In this document: positions 18,332-27,020 of the stretch, piece by piece
How the letters are laid out: the number at the start of each line of letters is the position of its first letter
How positions within the stretch are numbered: position 1 is the stretch's first letter
From: Tropicimonas sp. IMCC34043
Lineage (GTDB): Bacteria > Pseudomonadota > Alphaproteobacteria > Rhodobacterales > Rhodobacteraceae
Length of the DNA: 64,000 nucleotides
NCBI RefSeq assembly: GCF_003390845.1
Contig: NZ_QMEK01000003.1
Coordinates: forward strand, 248,001-312,000
Reading direction: 5' to 3'
The notes under the pieces: generated by a model
Seen by the model: only the letters and a program-made list of their open reading frames with translations
What the model was told of the DNA's origin: nothing
Database searches by the model: none
Translations under genes and position numbers: made by a program

Positions 18332-19195
18332 TCAGGCTCCCAGTTGCAATGCGGTCGATAGGTTTGCGGCGGGATCGACGCTGAAATCGATACTGCCGTC
18401 GCGGGCGGTCATCAGGGTCAGGATGCCGGGGCCGTGTCCGGTCATCACGCTGTCGCCGTGAATGCACAGCGCGATCGATACCGCGCCCTCGCGGTAAGAC
18501 CGCCCGTATCGATGGTCCGCATGACGGATGGCGATCAGATCACCCAGCCGCATCTTGTCGATACCAAGCTCTGCCATCAGCGCCCGGTCTCCCGACATCA
18601 GGTCCTGATCGACGTATTCCGAATTCAACTCCGCCCCCGATCCCATGATCCGGATCGGCAATTCCATCGACACCGGGACATGCAGCCGATTGCCCGACAG
18701 CGTCACGCCCAATGCGTGAAACAGCCTTGGGCTGAGCTTTTTCACCTCGACCTGCGGAAAGTCGGGCAGGGTCAGGCCGCGGCCGCAGGTGATGATCTGC
18801 ACCCGGTCCCCCGGCGCCATTAGCTCCTGCGCCTCTGCTTCGAACTGGACCAGAATGCGCGCGTGTTCCCCGATCACCACGCCCCGCGCTCCGGCGGCCA
18901 TGCCCGATGTGACCACCGCGTCGTTGCCGATGCATGTAAGGTAGTGCAGCGCGTGGTGGCGCCCGCTGTCCCCTTCATCGTCGATCGATACGCCGGGTTC
19001 GACATGGTCGCCGGCCCAGCCAAAGGCCCGGTCGCCGCAACGGACGTTGTAGGCGATCCCGTACATGCCGGGCAGGATCGCGGCGCGTCCGTCGGGGTGC
19101 GGGATGTATTGGCCGGGCCGGACGGCCGGTTCGCTGACGCTGCCGGCCACCGCCATCTCGACGAGCGCGGCTTCGTTTGTCCTCAACTCTCGCAT
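18332..19195 (-). CDS. DUF4438-like protein, copy 2, first gene of the leftward operon
   Basis: 287 aa, paralogue of copy 1 with the same blocks: GDRAFGWAGD then PGVSI, GMAAGARGVVIGEHA, TLPDFPQVEVKKLSPRLF and a terminal region with SIALCIHGDS. It is the promoter-proximal gene of the leftward operon that runs down to the Dpp ATPases at 7878. It is divergent from the M32 peptidase gene across 210 bases that contain a perfect palindrome. Whether the pair forms a heteromer is unknown; the adjacent, co-oriented copies of similar length make that plausible. Confidence 0.78.
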   Translation of the reverse strand: MRELRTNEAALVEMAVAGSVSEPAVRPGQYIPHPDGRAAILPGMYGIAYNVRCGDRAFGWAGDHVEPGVSIDDEGDSGRHHALHYLTCIGNDAVVTSGMAAGARGVVIGEHARILVQFEAEAQELMAPGDRVQIITCGRGLTLPDFPQVEVKKLSPRLFHALGVTLSGNRLHVPVSMELPIRIMGSGAELNSEYVDQDLMSGDRALMAELGIDKMRLGDLIAIRHADHRYGRSYREGAVSIALCIHGDSVMTGHGPGILTLMTARDGSIDFSVDPAANLSTALQLGA

Positions 19196-19279
19196 GATCC
19201 TCGCTTCCGGTCCGTGGGCACCGAATTCTGGGCCCGATCTTTCGCTTGACGGCTTTCGGCGTATTGCCCATTGTTAGAT

Positions 19280-19294
19280 TGTCGACTGTCGACA
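19280..19294. promoter_or_regulatory. Perfect palindrome, candidate operator between divergent operons
   Basis: TGTCGA-CTG-TCGACA is a 6+6 inverted repeat with a 3-base centre, 85 bases from the DUF4438 start and 112 bases from the M32 start. It sits in the only divergent promoter region of the catabolic cluster. TTGTCGTCTGT upstream of the GntR gene (7056-7066) matches its left part with one difference. GntR/FadR-type regulators bind short palindromes of this size, so I infer a cluster operator. No convincing -35/-10 pair can be fixed by eye here. Confidence 0.5.
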
Positions 19295-19405
19295 TTCAGA
19301 TTGAGCACACAACAGTTTCTCTTAGTCAAGCTCTCTCGCGTCTCCTCGACAGCCGGATCCGCCAGGACGATTTCAGGACCAGGAAACGAGCAAAGGAACG
19401 AACAG

Positions 19406-20938
19406 ATGGGATACTCGGAGCTGCTCGAGATCATGGGGCGGGTTAACGATTTCCTCAATGCCGGATCAGTCCTGTCGTGGGATGCGCGCACGATGATGCC
19501 GCGCGGCGGCGCAGAGACCAGAGGCAAACAGGTGGCGACGCTTGCCGTTGCGGCGCGAGATCTGTTGTGTTCGAACGAGGCTCTGCGGAGCCTGGACCGC
19601 GCCGAGGCCGAGATTGCGGGCAAGCCTGCCGACAGTGTCGAGGCGACCATTGTCCGGCAGGTCCGCGAAGCGATCGACTATCATCAGCGGATCCCGGCAG
19701 AGCTGTTGCGGCGCAAGGAAGAGCTTGCGGGGGTCGCGCATGATCTTTGGGCCGATGCCCGCGCAAGCAGCGACTTTTCCCTTTTTGCTCCGGCGCTGGA
19801 GCGGATGGTTGAGATCAATCGCGAAATTGCCGCCGCCATCGGCATTGGCAGCCACCCCTATGAATCGCTACTGCACAAGCTGGAGCCGGGCACGACCATC
19901 GCCGATCTCGATGTGATGTTCGCGCAGTTGCTCGACGGCATGTTGCCGCTCGTCCGTGCCATCGCCGAGCGGGAGCAGCCGCGTTCGGACTTTCTGTATC
20001 GCAATTATCCTGCCGCCGATCAGTTGGCGTTCGCGCTGAAGATGTCCAAGCGGATCGGTTTCGATACCAATCGCGGTCGCTTCGATACCACGGTGCATCC
20101 GTTCGAGGTTTCCTTCACCCGCAACGATGTGCGGATAACCTCCCGCGTCAGCCAGAACTACATGCCGATGTGCCTGTTTGGCGCACTGCACGAAACCGGC
20201 CATGCGATCTATGAACAGGGCGTCGATGCGGCCTATACAAGGACGCCTCTGGCAACCGATCTGATCGGGCTCTACGCCGTCGGAGGCGTCAGCTTTGGCG
20301 CCCACGAGTCGCAGTCTCGGCTGTGGGAGAATCAGGTCGGCCGCAGCCGGGCCTTCTGGTCCAATCATTTCGGCGATGCGCGCGACGCCTTTCCCGATCA
20401 ACTGGACGACGTGACCGAAGACGAGTTCTTCCGCGCCATCAACCGCTCCATGCCGAGCCTGATCAGGGTCGAGGCGGACGAGTTGACCTATGATTTTCAC
20501 GTCATGGTGCGCACCGATATCGAGCGTCAGATGATCGAGGGATCGCTGGCGGTGAAAGATCTGCCCGAAGCGTGGAATGCCTCGATCAAGGAGTATCTCG
20601 GGGTCGAGGTTCCCGACGACGCACAGGGTGTCTTGCAAGACGTGCACTGGTCCGGCGGTCAGGTGGGATTTTGCAACTACACCATCGGCAACATCATGGC
20701 GGCGCAGCTGTTCGAGACAGCCAATGCCGAGGATCCCGCGATCCGGCAGGGGCTGGAGCGGGCCGATTATACGCCGCTGCGGAGCTGGCTGACCGACCGC
20801 GTTTGCCAGCACGGCCGGCGCTACACGCGCGACGAACTGCTGGTGCGCGCGACGGGCCGGCCGCTGGATCCCAAGCCCTACATCCGGCACCTGACCGAGA
20901 AGTTCAGCGACATCTACGACCTTCCATCCGCCGCCTGA
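19406..20938 (+). CDS. Carboxypeptidase Taq-type metallopeptidase (M32)
   Basis: 510-aa zinc/cobalt carboxypeptidase that removes C-terminal residues from peptides in the cytoplasm. The catalytic motif HETGH is at residues 262-266, and the family-specific HESQSRLWEN begins at residue 300. A later block GFCNYTIGN and the predominantly helical sequence also fit M32. Length matches the family (about 495-510). ATG 19406 was chosen over an in-frame 19271 start because AAAGGAACG lies just upstream and the family N terminus begins here. It is the first gene of the long rightward operon, so small peptides may be among the compounds handled. Confidence 0.93.
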   Translation: MGYSELLEIMGRVNDFLNAGSVLSWDARTMMPRGGAETRGKQVATLAVAARDLLCSNEALRSLDRAEAEIAGKPADSVEATIVRQVREAIDYHQRIPAELLRRKEELAGVAHDLWADARASSDFSLFAPALERMVEINREIAAAIGIGSHPYESLLHKLEPGTTIADLDVMFAQLLDGMLPLVRAIAEREQPRSDFLYRNYPAADQLAFALKMSKRIGFDTNRGRFDTTVHPFEVSFTRNDVRITSRVSQNYMPMCLFGALHETGHAIYEQGVDAAYTRTPLATDLIGLYAVGGVSFGAHESQSRLWENQVGRSRAFWSNHFGDARDAFPDQLDDVTEDEFFRAINRSMPSLIRVEADELTYDFHVMVRTDIERQMIEGSLAVKDLPEAWNASIKEYLGVEVPDDAQGVLQDVHWSGGQVGFCNYTIGNIMAAQLFETANAEDPAIRQGLERADYTPLRSWLTDRVCQHGRRYTRDELLVRATGRPLDPKPYIRHLTEKFSDIYDLPSAA

Positions 20939-20952
20939 AGGAGATTGAGAGC

Positions 20953-22152
20953 ATGACCGGCAACACTTCGCGCCTGGCAAAACGTGTCAAGCTGGCGGAT
21001 GCGCATCTGATTACCCGGATGCTGGAAATCGCCGACGGGCTCGATGACGTCATCAAGCTGGGTCGAGGCGATCCGGATCTGGACACGCCCGCCCATATCG
21101 TCACGGCCGGGCAACAGGCACTGGCGAACGGGGCTACGCATTACACCCACCCGCAGGGCATCGCTCCCCTGCGCGAGGCGATCGCCCGGAACATCGCGGC
21201 CTTCGGCGGTGCCGACTATGCGCCCGACGAGATCATTGTCACGCCCGGTGGCCAGCAGGCGATGTTCATCATTGCGCTGACGCTGCTCGATCCCGGCGAC
21301 GAGATGATCGTGCCTTGCCCCGGCTACAATCCCTATGGTCAGGCGGCCGAACTGTCCGATGCGGACGTGGTCAAGATCCCGATGGGGATGGAGACCAATT
21401 TCACCCTGACCGCCGCGATGATCGAGCCGCATCTGACGCCGCGCTCGAAGGTCCTTGTGCTGATCAACCCCAATAACCCGACCGGGTCGGTGACCCCGCC
21501 CGACGAGGTGCGCAAGATTGCCGAACTGGCGCGCAAGCACGACCTGATCGTCATTTCCGACGAGATCTATGCGCGCCTGGTGTTCGGCAATCACCGGGTC
21601 CAGCCGGTCGCGGCGCTGCCGGGGATGCGCGAACGCACGATCACCCTGTCGGGATTTTCCAAGGCCTATGCGATGACCGGCTGGCGGGTCGGTTACATCG
21701 CCGGACCGCGCGAGCTGATCGTGCCGATGTCGGAGATCAACCACGCCTTCGCGATCTCGACCGCCGCTGTCAGCCAGCACGCCGCGCTGGCGGCGCTGAC
21801 CGGTCCGCAGGACTGCGTCGAGGAAATGCGCCAGATATACGAAGGGCGCCGCCGTGCGATCTGTGCCGGGCTGGATGCCATGGGCATGACCTATGCCGAA
21901 CCGCAGGGCGCCTTCTATGTCTATGCCAACGTTGCCAGTCTCGACCTCGGGATCGGTGCAGGCGCGTTCTGCGAGAGGCTTTTGGCCGAGGGTCGGGTGA
22001 TGATCTACCCCGGCACGATCTACGGTGACCACACAGACGATTTCGTGCGGATGTCGATGACCCAGCCGGTCGACCGCATCCGCATCGCAATGCAACGCAT
22101 GGCCGCGGTCGTGGCCGGGATACGTGCCGAACGGCTGCAAGACGCCGGCTGA
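20953..22152 (+). CDS. PLP aminotransferase, class I/II (paralogue of 12752-13939)
   Basis: 399-aa fold-type I aminotransferase with pyridoxal lysine K237 in GFSKAYAMTGWRVGY, INPNNPTGS at residues 171-179 and VISDEIYA near 200-206. It shares long identical motifs with the aminotransferase of the leftward operon, so the two arose by duplication and may act on related substrates. The ATG is preceded by GAAGGAGATTGAGAG, a good ribosome binding site, 14 bases after the M32 stop. The large open frame extending further upstream is a shadow of the peptidase gene. Confidence 0.9.
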   Translation: MTGNTSRLAKRVKLADAHLITRMLEIADGLDDVIKLGRGDPDLDTPAHIVTAGQQALANGATHYTHPQGIAPLREAIARNIAAFGGADYAPDEIIVTPGGQQAMFIIALTLLDPGDEMIVPCPGYNPYGQAAELSDADVVKIPMGMETNFTLTAAMIEPHLTPRSKVLVLINPNNPTGSVTPPDEVRKIAELARKHDLIVISDEIYARLVFGNHRVQPVAALPGMRERTITLSGFSKAYAMTGWRVGYIAGPRELIVPMSEINHAFAISTAAVSQHAALAALTGPQDCVEEMRQIYEGRRRAICAGLDAMGMTYAEPQGAFYVYANVASLDLGIGAGAFCERLLAEGRVMIYPGTIYGDHTDDFVRMSMTQPVDRIRIAMQRMAAVVAGIRAERLQDAG

Positions 22153-22167
22153 GAGGGAGAAGCGAGA

Positions 22168-22656
22168 ATGGTGAAATCCGACAATCCGAACGTCAAGGGA
22201 ATCAAGCACATGGCCTTTGCCGTGCGCGATGCGCAAGTGGCGCTCGACGCCTATGCGCGGTTCCTGCATGTGCCCGCCGATACCGAGATCGTGCATTTCC
22301 CGAAGTCGGGCAACAAGGTCGCGCTCTTCAACCTCGGCGGGATCGAATACCAGTTGTGCCAGTCCACCGATCCAAATGGCCGCTTTGCCTCGTGGATCGC
22401 GGAACGCGGCGCCGAGGGCCTGCATCACATCTGCTACGAGGTCGATGACATCGACGCGGCCCTGTCGCACGCCCAGAGCCAGGGCGCCGATCTGCGCCTG
22501 TGCAAGGCCTGCAACATCAAGGGCAGTCATGCCCATCCCGAAGGGTTTGTCGCCTTCCTCGACAATGATGCCGGCGGCATCGAGATCGAGTTCATGCAGG
22601 TCTACACGCCCGAACAACTCGACGCCTGGAACAAGGGCGGGGCGGAGGCGGTATGA
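22168..22656 (+). CDS. VOC/glyoxalase-superfamily protein, methylmalonyl-CoA epimerase-like
   Basis: 162-aa single vicinal-oxygen-chelate protein with two beta-alpha-beta-beta-beta modules. Candidate metal ligands are His in GIKHMAFAV, Glu/Gln in GGIEYQLCQ, His in GLHHICYEV and Glu in GGIEIEFMQ. The arrangement and GLHHICYEVDDID resemble methylmalonyl-CoA epimerases and glyoxalase I, but similarity does not fix the reaction. It overlaps the following aspartoacylase-like gene by 4 bases and probably epimerises or opens an intermediate of the pathway. Confidence 0.8.
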   Translation: MVKSDNPNVKGIKHMAFAVRDAQVALDAYARFLHVPADTEIVHFPKSGNKVALFNLGGIEYQLCQSTDPNGRFASWIAERGAEGLHHICYEVDDIDAALSHAQSQGADLRLCKACNIKGSHAHPEGFVAFLDNDAGGIEIEFMQVYTPEQLDAWNKGGAEAV

Positions 22657-23651
22657 GCACTCAGGCCAATCAGAGCGTCACGGTCGGCACCGCCACCGCG
22701 AAACCCGGCACAATGGTGCGGGGCGTGATCCCGGCGGGCGAACTTGCCGGCGGCATCCGGGTCGAAATCCCGGTGATCGTGATCAACGGCGCCCATCCGG
22801 GCAAGGTGTTCTGGGTCAACGGCGCGATCCACGGCGACGAACCCGAAGGCCCGATTGCCTGTCACATGGCGATGGAGCGGATCGATCCTGCGGAACTTTC
22901 CGGTGCGGTCGTTCTGGTGCCGGTGATGAACCCGCTCGCCTTTTCGGCGGCCGAACGCGGCAACCCGCTCGACACCTTCACCTATGACATGAACCGGATC
23001 TATCCCGGCAAGGCGGAGGGGTATTTTTCCGACCGCGTCGCCCATGCACATTGGCAAGCGATGAAGGACGTCGCCGACATCGAAATCTCGATCCATTCGG
23101 GCGGCGCGCATTCCTTCCTCGACAAGGCAATCTTCGTCGACGAGACGCCGGCCTCGGTTGAACTGGCCAAGGCGATGGGGCTTGGCTGGGGCTGCATCAT
23201 GTCGAACTTCAATCCCACCGGAAGCCCGATGGCGGCGATGAAGGCGGCGGGCAAGACCGGCATCACGGTCGAACTTGGCGGCCGCTCTGCGACCGCCCCC
23301 GAGAAGTTCCGCGAGATCGGCACCGAACTGGCCAATTCGATCCTCAACATCTGCTATCACTACAAGATGCTGGAGGGGCAGGCCGTCTATTCGACGCCCT
23401 GCTACAAGGGCCAGCAGGAGGCGCTGCTGGCGCCTGCCTCGGGCATTTTCCTGCCCGAACCCGGTGTCTCGTTCCTGACGATGATGTCAAAGGGCGACCC
23501 GATCGCGCGGATCGTCAACGTCTATGGCGACACGGTGGGCCAATTGCACGCGCCGGCGGACGGCATGTTCTTCGGCCTGCGTGCCTTGCCCAACGTCAAC
23601 ACGGGCGACTGGTGCTGCTTCTTCTGCAAGGTGGAGGGAACGCGTGACTGA
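22653..23651 (+). CDS. Succinylglutamate desuccinylase/aspartoacylase-family deacylase
   Basis: 332-aa zinc carboxypeptidase-fold deacylase. Zinc ligands are expected in NGAIHGDEPEG (His and Glu) and IHSGGAH (His); DMNRIYPG carries the substrate-binding Asn-Arg typical of the family, and the catalytic Glu is likely in VELGGRS. Members remove acyl groups from N-acyl amino acids, for example succinylglutamate, N-acetylaspartate or ectoine intermediates. No signal peptide. It overlaps both neighbours, sharing 4 bases with the VOC gene and 8 with the PuuE-like gene. Confidence 0.88.
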   Translation: MSTQANQSVTVGTATAKPGTMVRGVIPAGELAGGIRVEIPVIVINGAHPGKVFWVNGAIHGDEPEGPIACHMAMERIDPAELSGAVVLVPVMNPLAFSAAERGNPLDTFTYDMNRIYPGKAEGYFSDRVAHAHWQAMKDVADIEISIHSGGAHSFLDKAIFVDETPASVELAKAMGLGWGCIMSNFNPTGSPMAAMKAAGKTGITVELGGRSATAPEKFREIGTELANSILNICYHYKMLEGQAVYSTPCYKGQQEALLAPASGIFLPEPGVSFLTMMSKGDPIARIVNVYGDTVGQLHAPADGMFFGLRALPNVNTGDWCCFFCKVEGTRD

Positions 23652-24594
23652 GCACGCTCCCTCCTCTGGCGATGTCCTCCCCCGCCCGCGGGATCTGGTC
23701 GGCTATGGCCCGCGGCCGCCACAGATCCGTTGGCCGAACGGCGCGGGCCTGGCGCTGAACTTCGTGCTGAATGTCGAGGAAGGTTCGGAATACAGTCTGG
23801 ACCTTGGCGATGGCCGTTCCGAAAGCGCGCTCACCGAAGTGCGCGCGTCCCGTGTGCCGCGGGGGCAGCGCGACCTGGCCGCGGAAAGCATGTATGAATA
23901 CGGCAGCCGTGTCGGGTTCTGGCGTCTGCACCGGCTGTTTACCACGCGCGGGTTGCCGCTGACGGTGTTTGCCAGCGCGATGGCGCTGGAGAGGACGCCC
24001 GGCATCGCACAGGCCATTGCTGCGGCACAGTGGGATGTCTGCGCGCATGGCTGGCGCTGGATCGAGCACTATCTCCTTGATCCCGCGACCGAGGCCAAGC
24101 ACATCCGCGAGGCGCATGACAGCATCCTGAACAGCGTCGGCCGGGCACCGACCGGATGGTACTGCCGCTATTCCGCCAGCGAGGCCACCCGCACTCTGGT
24201 GTCGGAACATGGCGGCTATCTTTACGACAGCGATGCCTATAACGACGATCTGCCCTATTGGACCCGGGTTGGCGAACGGGATCACCTGGTGATCCCCTAC
24301 ACCATGACAAACAACGATGCGAAGTTTGTCAGCGGCGATGTCTTTTCAGCGTCGCAGTTCGCGGAATACCTGATCGACACGTTTGACGTGCTGCACGCGG
24401 AAAGCGCCGATGTACCGCGAATGATGTCGGTCGGTCTTCATAGCCGCGTGATCGGGCATCCGGGAAGGATCGCCGGACTCATCCGCTTTCTCGATTACCT
24501 GCAGGGCAAGTCCGGCGTCTGGATCTGCAACCGCGACAGCATTGCACGGCATTGGACCAAACTGGTTCCGCCGGCGCAGGAGGCCCATCCATGA
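23644..24594 (+). CDS. PuuE-like polysaccharide-deacetylase-fold hydrolase (allantoinase type)
   Basis: 316-aa NodB-fold protein. It carries the PuuE/allantoinase block FVLNVEEGSEYSLDLGDG, then MYEYGSRVGFWRLHRLF, the metal-site AHGWRWIEH, and YDSDAYNDDLPYW. The PuuE family hydrolyses allantoin without the usual metal centre of DAL-type allantoinases; other relatives act on N-acetyl groups. GTG 23644 overlaps the preceding stop by 8 bases and gives the family N terminus; the upstream extension of the frame is shadow. Followed with a 4-base overlap by an AllA-like gene, so two steps of ureide breakdown may be side by side. Confidence 0.85.
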   Translation: MTEHAPSSGDVLPRPRDLVGYGPRPPQIRWPNGAGLALNFVLNVEEGSEYSLDLGDGRSESALTEVRASRVPRGQRDLAAESMYEYGSRVGFWRLHRLFTTRGLPLTVFASAMALERTPGIAQAIAAAQWDVCAHGWRWIEHYLLDPATEAKHIREAHDSILNSVGRAPTGWYCRYSASEATRTLVSEHGGYLYDSDAYNDDLPYWTRVGERDHLVIPYTMTNNDAKFVSGDVFSASQFAEYLIDTFDVLHAESADVPRMMSVGLHSRVIGHPGRIAGLIRFLDYLQGKSGVWICNRDSIARHWTKLVPPAQEAHP

Positions 24595-25124
24595 CGACAT
24601 TGCGCCTGCCGTTGATCGCGCCTGACCGCGCCGCGTTTGCGCGTTTCGGCGCGATTGTCGCGCCGCCTCAGCGGATCGGAGACCGCGCCTTCTTTTCCGA
24701 ACATCTGCGCCACCACAACAGCGATTGTGCCCCGGTCTTTCACGTCAACCGGGTTGCCCCCTCGGCCCTGCCTCTGGCGGTGACGTCCATGGAACGGCAT
24801 CCTTTCGCAGCCCAGGTCTTCGTCCCTCTGTCCGTGTCGCGTTACATCGCACTGGTCATGCCTTCGGACTCCAGCGGCGCCCCGGATCCGGCGCAGGCAC
24901 TGGCGATGCTGATGCCAGGCTCGCTGGGGATCATCTTCAACCCCGGGGTGTGGCATCTGGGCGCCACCGTGCTGGATGAGGTTGGCAGCTTCGCCGTGCT
25001 GATGTGGCGCGGCGGTGCCGAGAGCGACGACGAATCCTGCGCGATCCCCCGTTGCGATCTTGTCGAGCCCTCCAGTCACCAACCCTGCGACGTCGCGCTT
25101 GCTACAGGAGGGGCCGAGGCATGA
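24591..25124 (+). CDS. AllA-type ureidoglycolate lyase-like protein
   Basis: 177-aa cupin-fold protein matching ureidoglycolate lyase (ureidoglycolate to glyoxylate and urea). Characteristic blocks are SMERHPFAAQVFVPL and FNPGVWHLGATVLD, which carry the active-site histidines of the family. ATG 24591 overlaps the previous stop (ATGA) and gives normal family length (about 160-175). The cluster lacks an evident allantoate amidohydrolase, so its true substrate may be another ureido acid. Confidence 0.85.
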   Translation: MTTLRLPLIAPDRAAFARFGAIVAPPQRIGDRAFFSEHLRHHNSDCAPVFHVNRVAPSALPLAVTSMERHPFAAQVFVPLSVSRYIALVMPSDSSGAPDPAQALAMLMPGSLGIIFNPGVWHLGATVLDEVGSFAVLMWRGGAESDDESCAIPRCDLVEPSSHQPCDVALATGGAEA

Positions 25125-26026
25125 CCACGCGCTCGCCAGAACTCTTCGTCCCCGCGATCACGCCGTTCGACGAGCGCGGTGCCGTCGATCATCGCCGGCT
25201 GGTGGCGCACGCCCACGGCCTGCTGGCCGCCGGTGCGCATGGCATGGCACCTTTCGGCACCACCAGCGAAGCCAACTCCCTGTCCGTCGGCGAGCGGACC
25301 GCCGCGCTCGAGGCACTGGTTTCCGGCGGTATCGACGCTTCGGTGTTGATCCCCGGCACCGGATGTTGCGCCGTGGCCGACACGGTTGCGCTGTCGTCTC
25401 ATACGCACGGGCTGGGGTGCCGGGGGGTGCTGATGCTGCCGCCCTTCTATTACAAGGGCGTGCCGGAGGATGGCGTCTTCGCGGCCTTTGCCCAGGTGAT
25501 CGAGGCGGTGGCCTCCCCGACGTTTCGCGTCTATCTTTATCACATCCCGCAAATGTCCGGCGTGCCGATCACGCTGAGCCTGATCGAGAGGCTGCTGAAG
25601 GCCTATCCCGACACCATCGCCGGGCTGAAGGACAGTTCCGGCAACTGGGACAATACACGTGCCGTCATCGAGGCTTTTCCGCAGATCGATACCTACTCGG
25701 CCTCGGAATCCTTGATCCCGCAGAATGCCGCTGCGGGTGGGGCAGGCTGCATAAGCGCCAGCGCAAACGTCAATCCCGCGGGCATCCGGCGATTGATCGA
25801 GGGGCTGGGCACGCCGCAAGAAGCCGCACTTCTCGATCAGGTCTCGGCGGTGCGCAAGGTTTTCGAAGGGCTTCCGCTGATCCCCGCGATCAAGGCGGCG
25901 GTCGCCCTTCAGCGCGGCGATCCGGCCTTTGCCAGGGTGAGGCCGCCGTTTGCGCCTCTGGCCGGAACCTTCGATGCCGCGATCGATACTGCGGTGCGGC
26001 TTGCAGGCCCGCAGGTGGCCGCATGA
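25121..26026 (+). CDS. DapA/N-acetylneuraminate lyase-family aldolase
   Basis: 301-aa class I aldolase of the dihydrodipicolinate synthase family. The Schiff-base lysine is in IAGLKDSSGNWDN (about residue 170), and the catalytic tyrosine in YLYHIPQMSG. GTTSEANSLS replaces the more usual GTTGE block. The family covers pyruvate-dependent synthases, keto-sugar-acid aldolases and dehydratases; the exact substrate is not predictable. ATG 25121 overlaps the AllA-like stop by 4 bases; GGAGGGGCC sits upstream. Confidence 0.85.
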   Translation: MTTRSPELFVPAITPFDERGAVDHRRLVAHAHGLLAAGAHGMAPFGTTSEANSLSVGERTAALEALVSGGIDASVLIPGTGCCAVADTVALSSHTHGLGCRGVLMLPPFYYKGVPEDGVFAAFAQVIEAVASPTFRVYLYHIPQMSGVPITLSLIERLLKAYPDTIAGLKDSSGNWDNTRAVIEAFPQIDTYSASESLIPQNAAAGGAGCISASANVNPAGIRRLIEGLGTPQEAALLDQVSAVRKVFEGLPLIPAIKAAVALQRGDPAFARVRPPFAPLAGTFDAAIDTAVRLAGPQVAA

Positions 26027-26097
26027 CCGGGTCGCGGGTGCTGCCGGAGTGTCTCCGCCTGCCGGTGCAAGACGTGCCCCGGGGAGATGGCCGATGA
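26023..26097 (+). CDS. 24-codon mini-ORF bridging two operon genes
   Basis: An ATG overlaps the aldolase stop (ATGA), opens a 24-codon frame, and ends in a TGA that overlaps the ATG of the epimerase gene. Such an arrangement would carry ribosomes across the 67-base gap and keep translation coupled. The peptide (24 residues, Arg- and Pro-rich) resembles nothing I know. It may be only a coupling device or chance. Confidence 0.3.
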   Translation: MTGSRVLPECLRLPVQDVPRGDGR

Positions 26098-27020
26098 CAC
26101 GCCGGTTGGTCGTCATCACGGGTGCGGGCGGCTTCGTCTGTTCGCAGATCGCTGTCGAACTGGCGGCCGCCGGATTCGACGTGATGGGCCTTGACCGCGC
26201 CTTTGACGACGCGGCGATTGAACGGCTGAACGGCATTCACCGGGTCACCGGCAATCTGGCCGACAGCTTGCAGGACCTGCGCGGGATCAGACCCTTTGCG
26301 GTCGTGCATGGCGCGGCGATCACGGCTGGTCCGGCCACGCTGGGCATCAGTGCGGCCGCGCATGTCCGAATGAACATGGATCTGCTGACCTGCAGCCTCG
26401 ACTGGGCGCGGAAGGCGGGCGCGGGGCGGTTCGTCTTTCTCAGCTCGACCGGCGTGTTCTGCCCGTCCGACGGCGCCGGAACGCTGACCGAGACGTCCCC
26501 CGCGACCGCCCGCGGACCCTATTCGGCCGCAAAAAAGGCCGGCGAGATCGTGACGCAGGGCGCGGCAGAGCCGACGTTCGCCACCGTCAGCTTGCGGCTT
26601 GGCAACCTGTTCGGGCCGCACGAAGCGCCGCGACCGTCGCGCCCCTACCTGGGGCTGGTCGCGCGGATGATCGCGGATGCGCACCGGGACGGCTTGATCC
26701 GGGTCGACACGCCGCAGGCGCGGCGCGACTGGACCTGGCTGCCCGATATTGGCCGTGCGCTGGCCGATCTGCTGCGGACCTTTCCGGGCGACGACACCGG
26801 CGTTCTTCATTGCGGCAGCGCCGAGGTTCTGAGCGATCTTGAACTGGCGCAGGCGATTGGCGCGCTGATCCCCGGCTCGCGGGTTGAGGTTTCGGCTGTG
26901 CCCGGGCCGGCGACGAAGGGGCCGATGGGATCTTGCGTGAACTCGGCACTCACCGGGTTTCGCTGGACACCGGTCCGGGCGTCACTGGCCGATCTGTTGC
27001 GGAACGAGGTGGCGGCATGA
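26094..27020 (+). CDS. NAD-dependent epimerase/dehydratase (extended SDR)
   Basis: 308-aa Rossmann enzyme with nucleotide motif TGAGGFVCSQI at about residues 9-19, the Ser-Thr block FLSSTG and the catalytic YxxxK in GPYSAAKKAGE. Family members act on nucleotide sugars or on sugar acids such as uronates. The variant TGAGGFVCS, with Val-Cys-Ser after GGF, is less common than GGFIGS. It overlaps the next oxidoreductase by 4 bases (ATGA), so the two are coupled. Confidence 0.85.
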   Translation: MTRRLVVITGAGGFVCSQIAVELAAAGFDVMGLDRAFDDAAIERLNGIHRVTGNLADSLQDLRGIRPFAVVHGAAITAGPATLGISAAAHVRMNMDLLTCSLDWARKAGAGRFVFLSSTGVFCPSDGAGTLTETSPATARGPYSAAKKAGEIVTQGAAEPTFATVSLRLGNLFGPHEAPRPSRPYLGLVARMIADAHRDGLIRVDTPQARRDWTWLPDIGRALADLLRTFPGDDTGVLHCGSAEVLSDLELAQAIGALIPGSRVEVSAVPGPATKGPMGSCVNSALTGFRWTPVRASLADLLRNEVAA

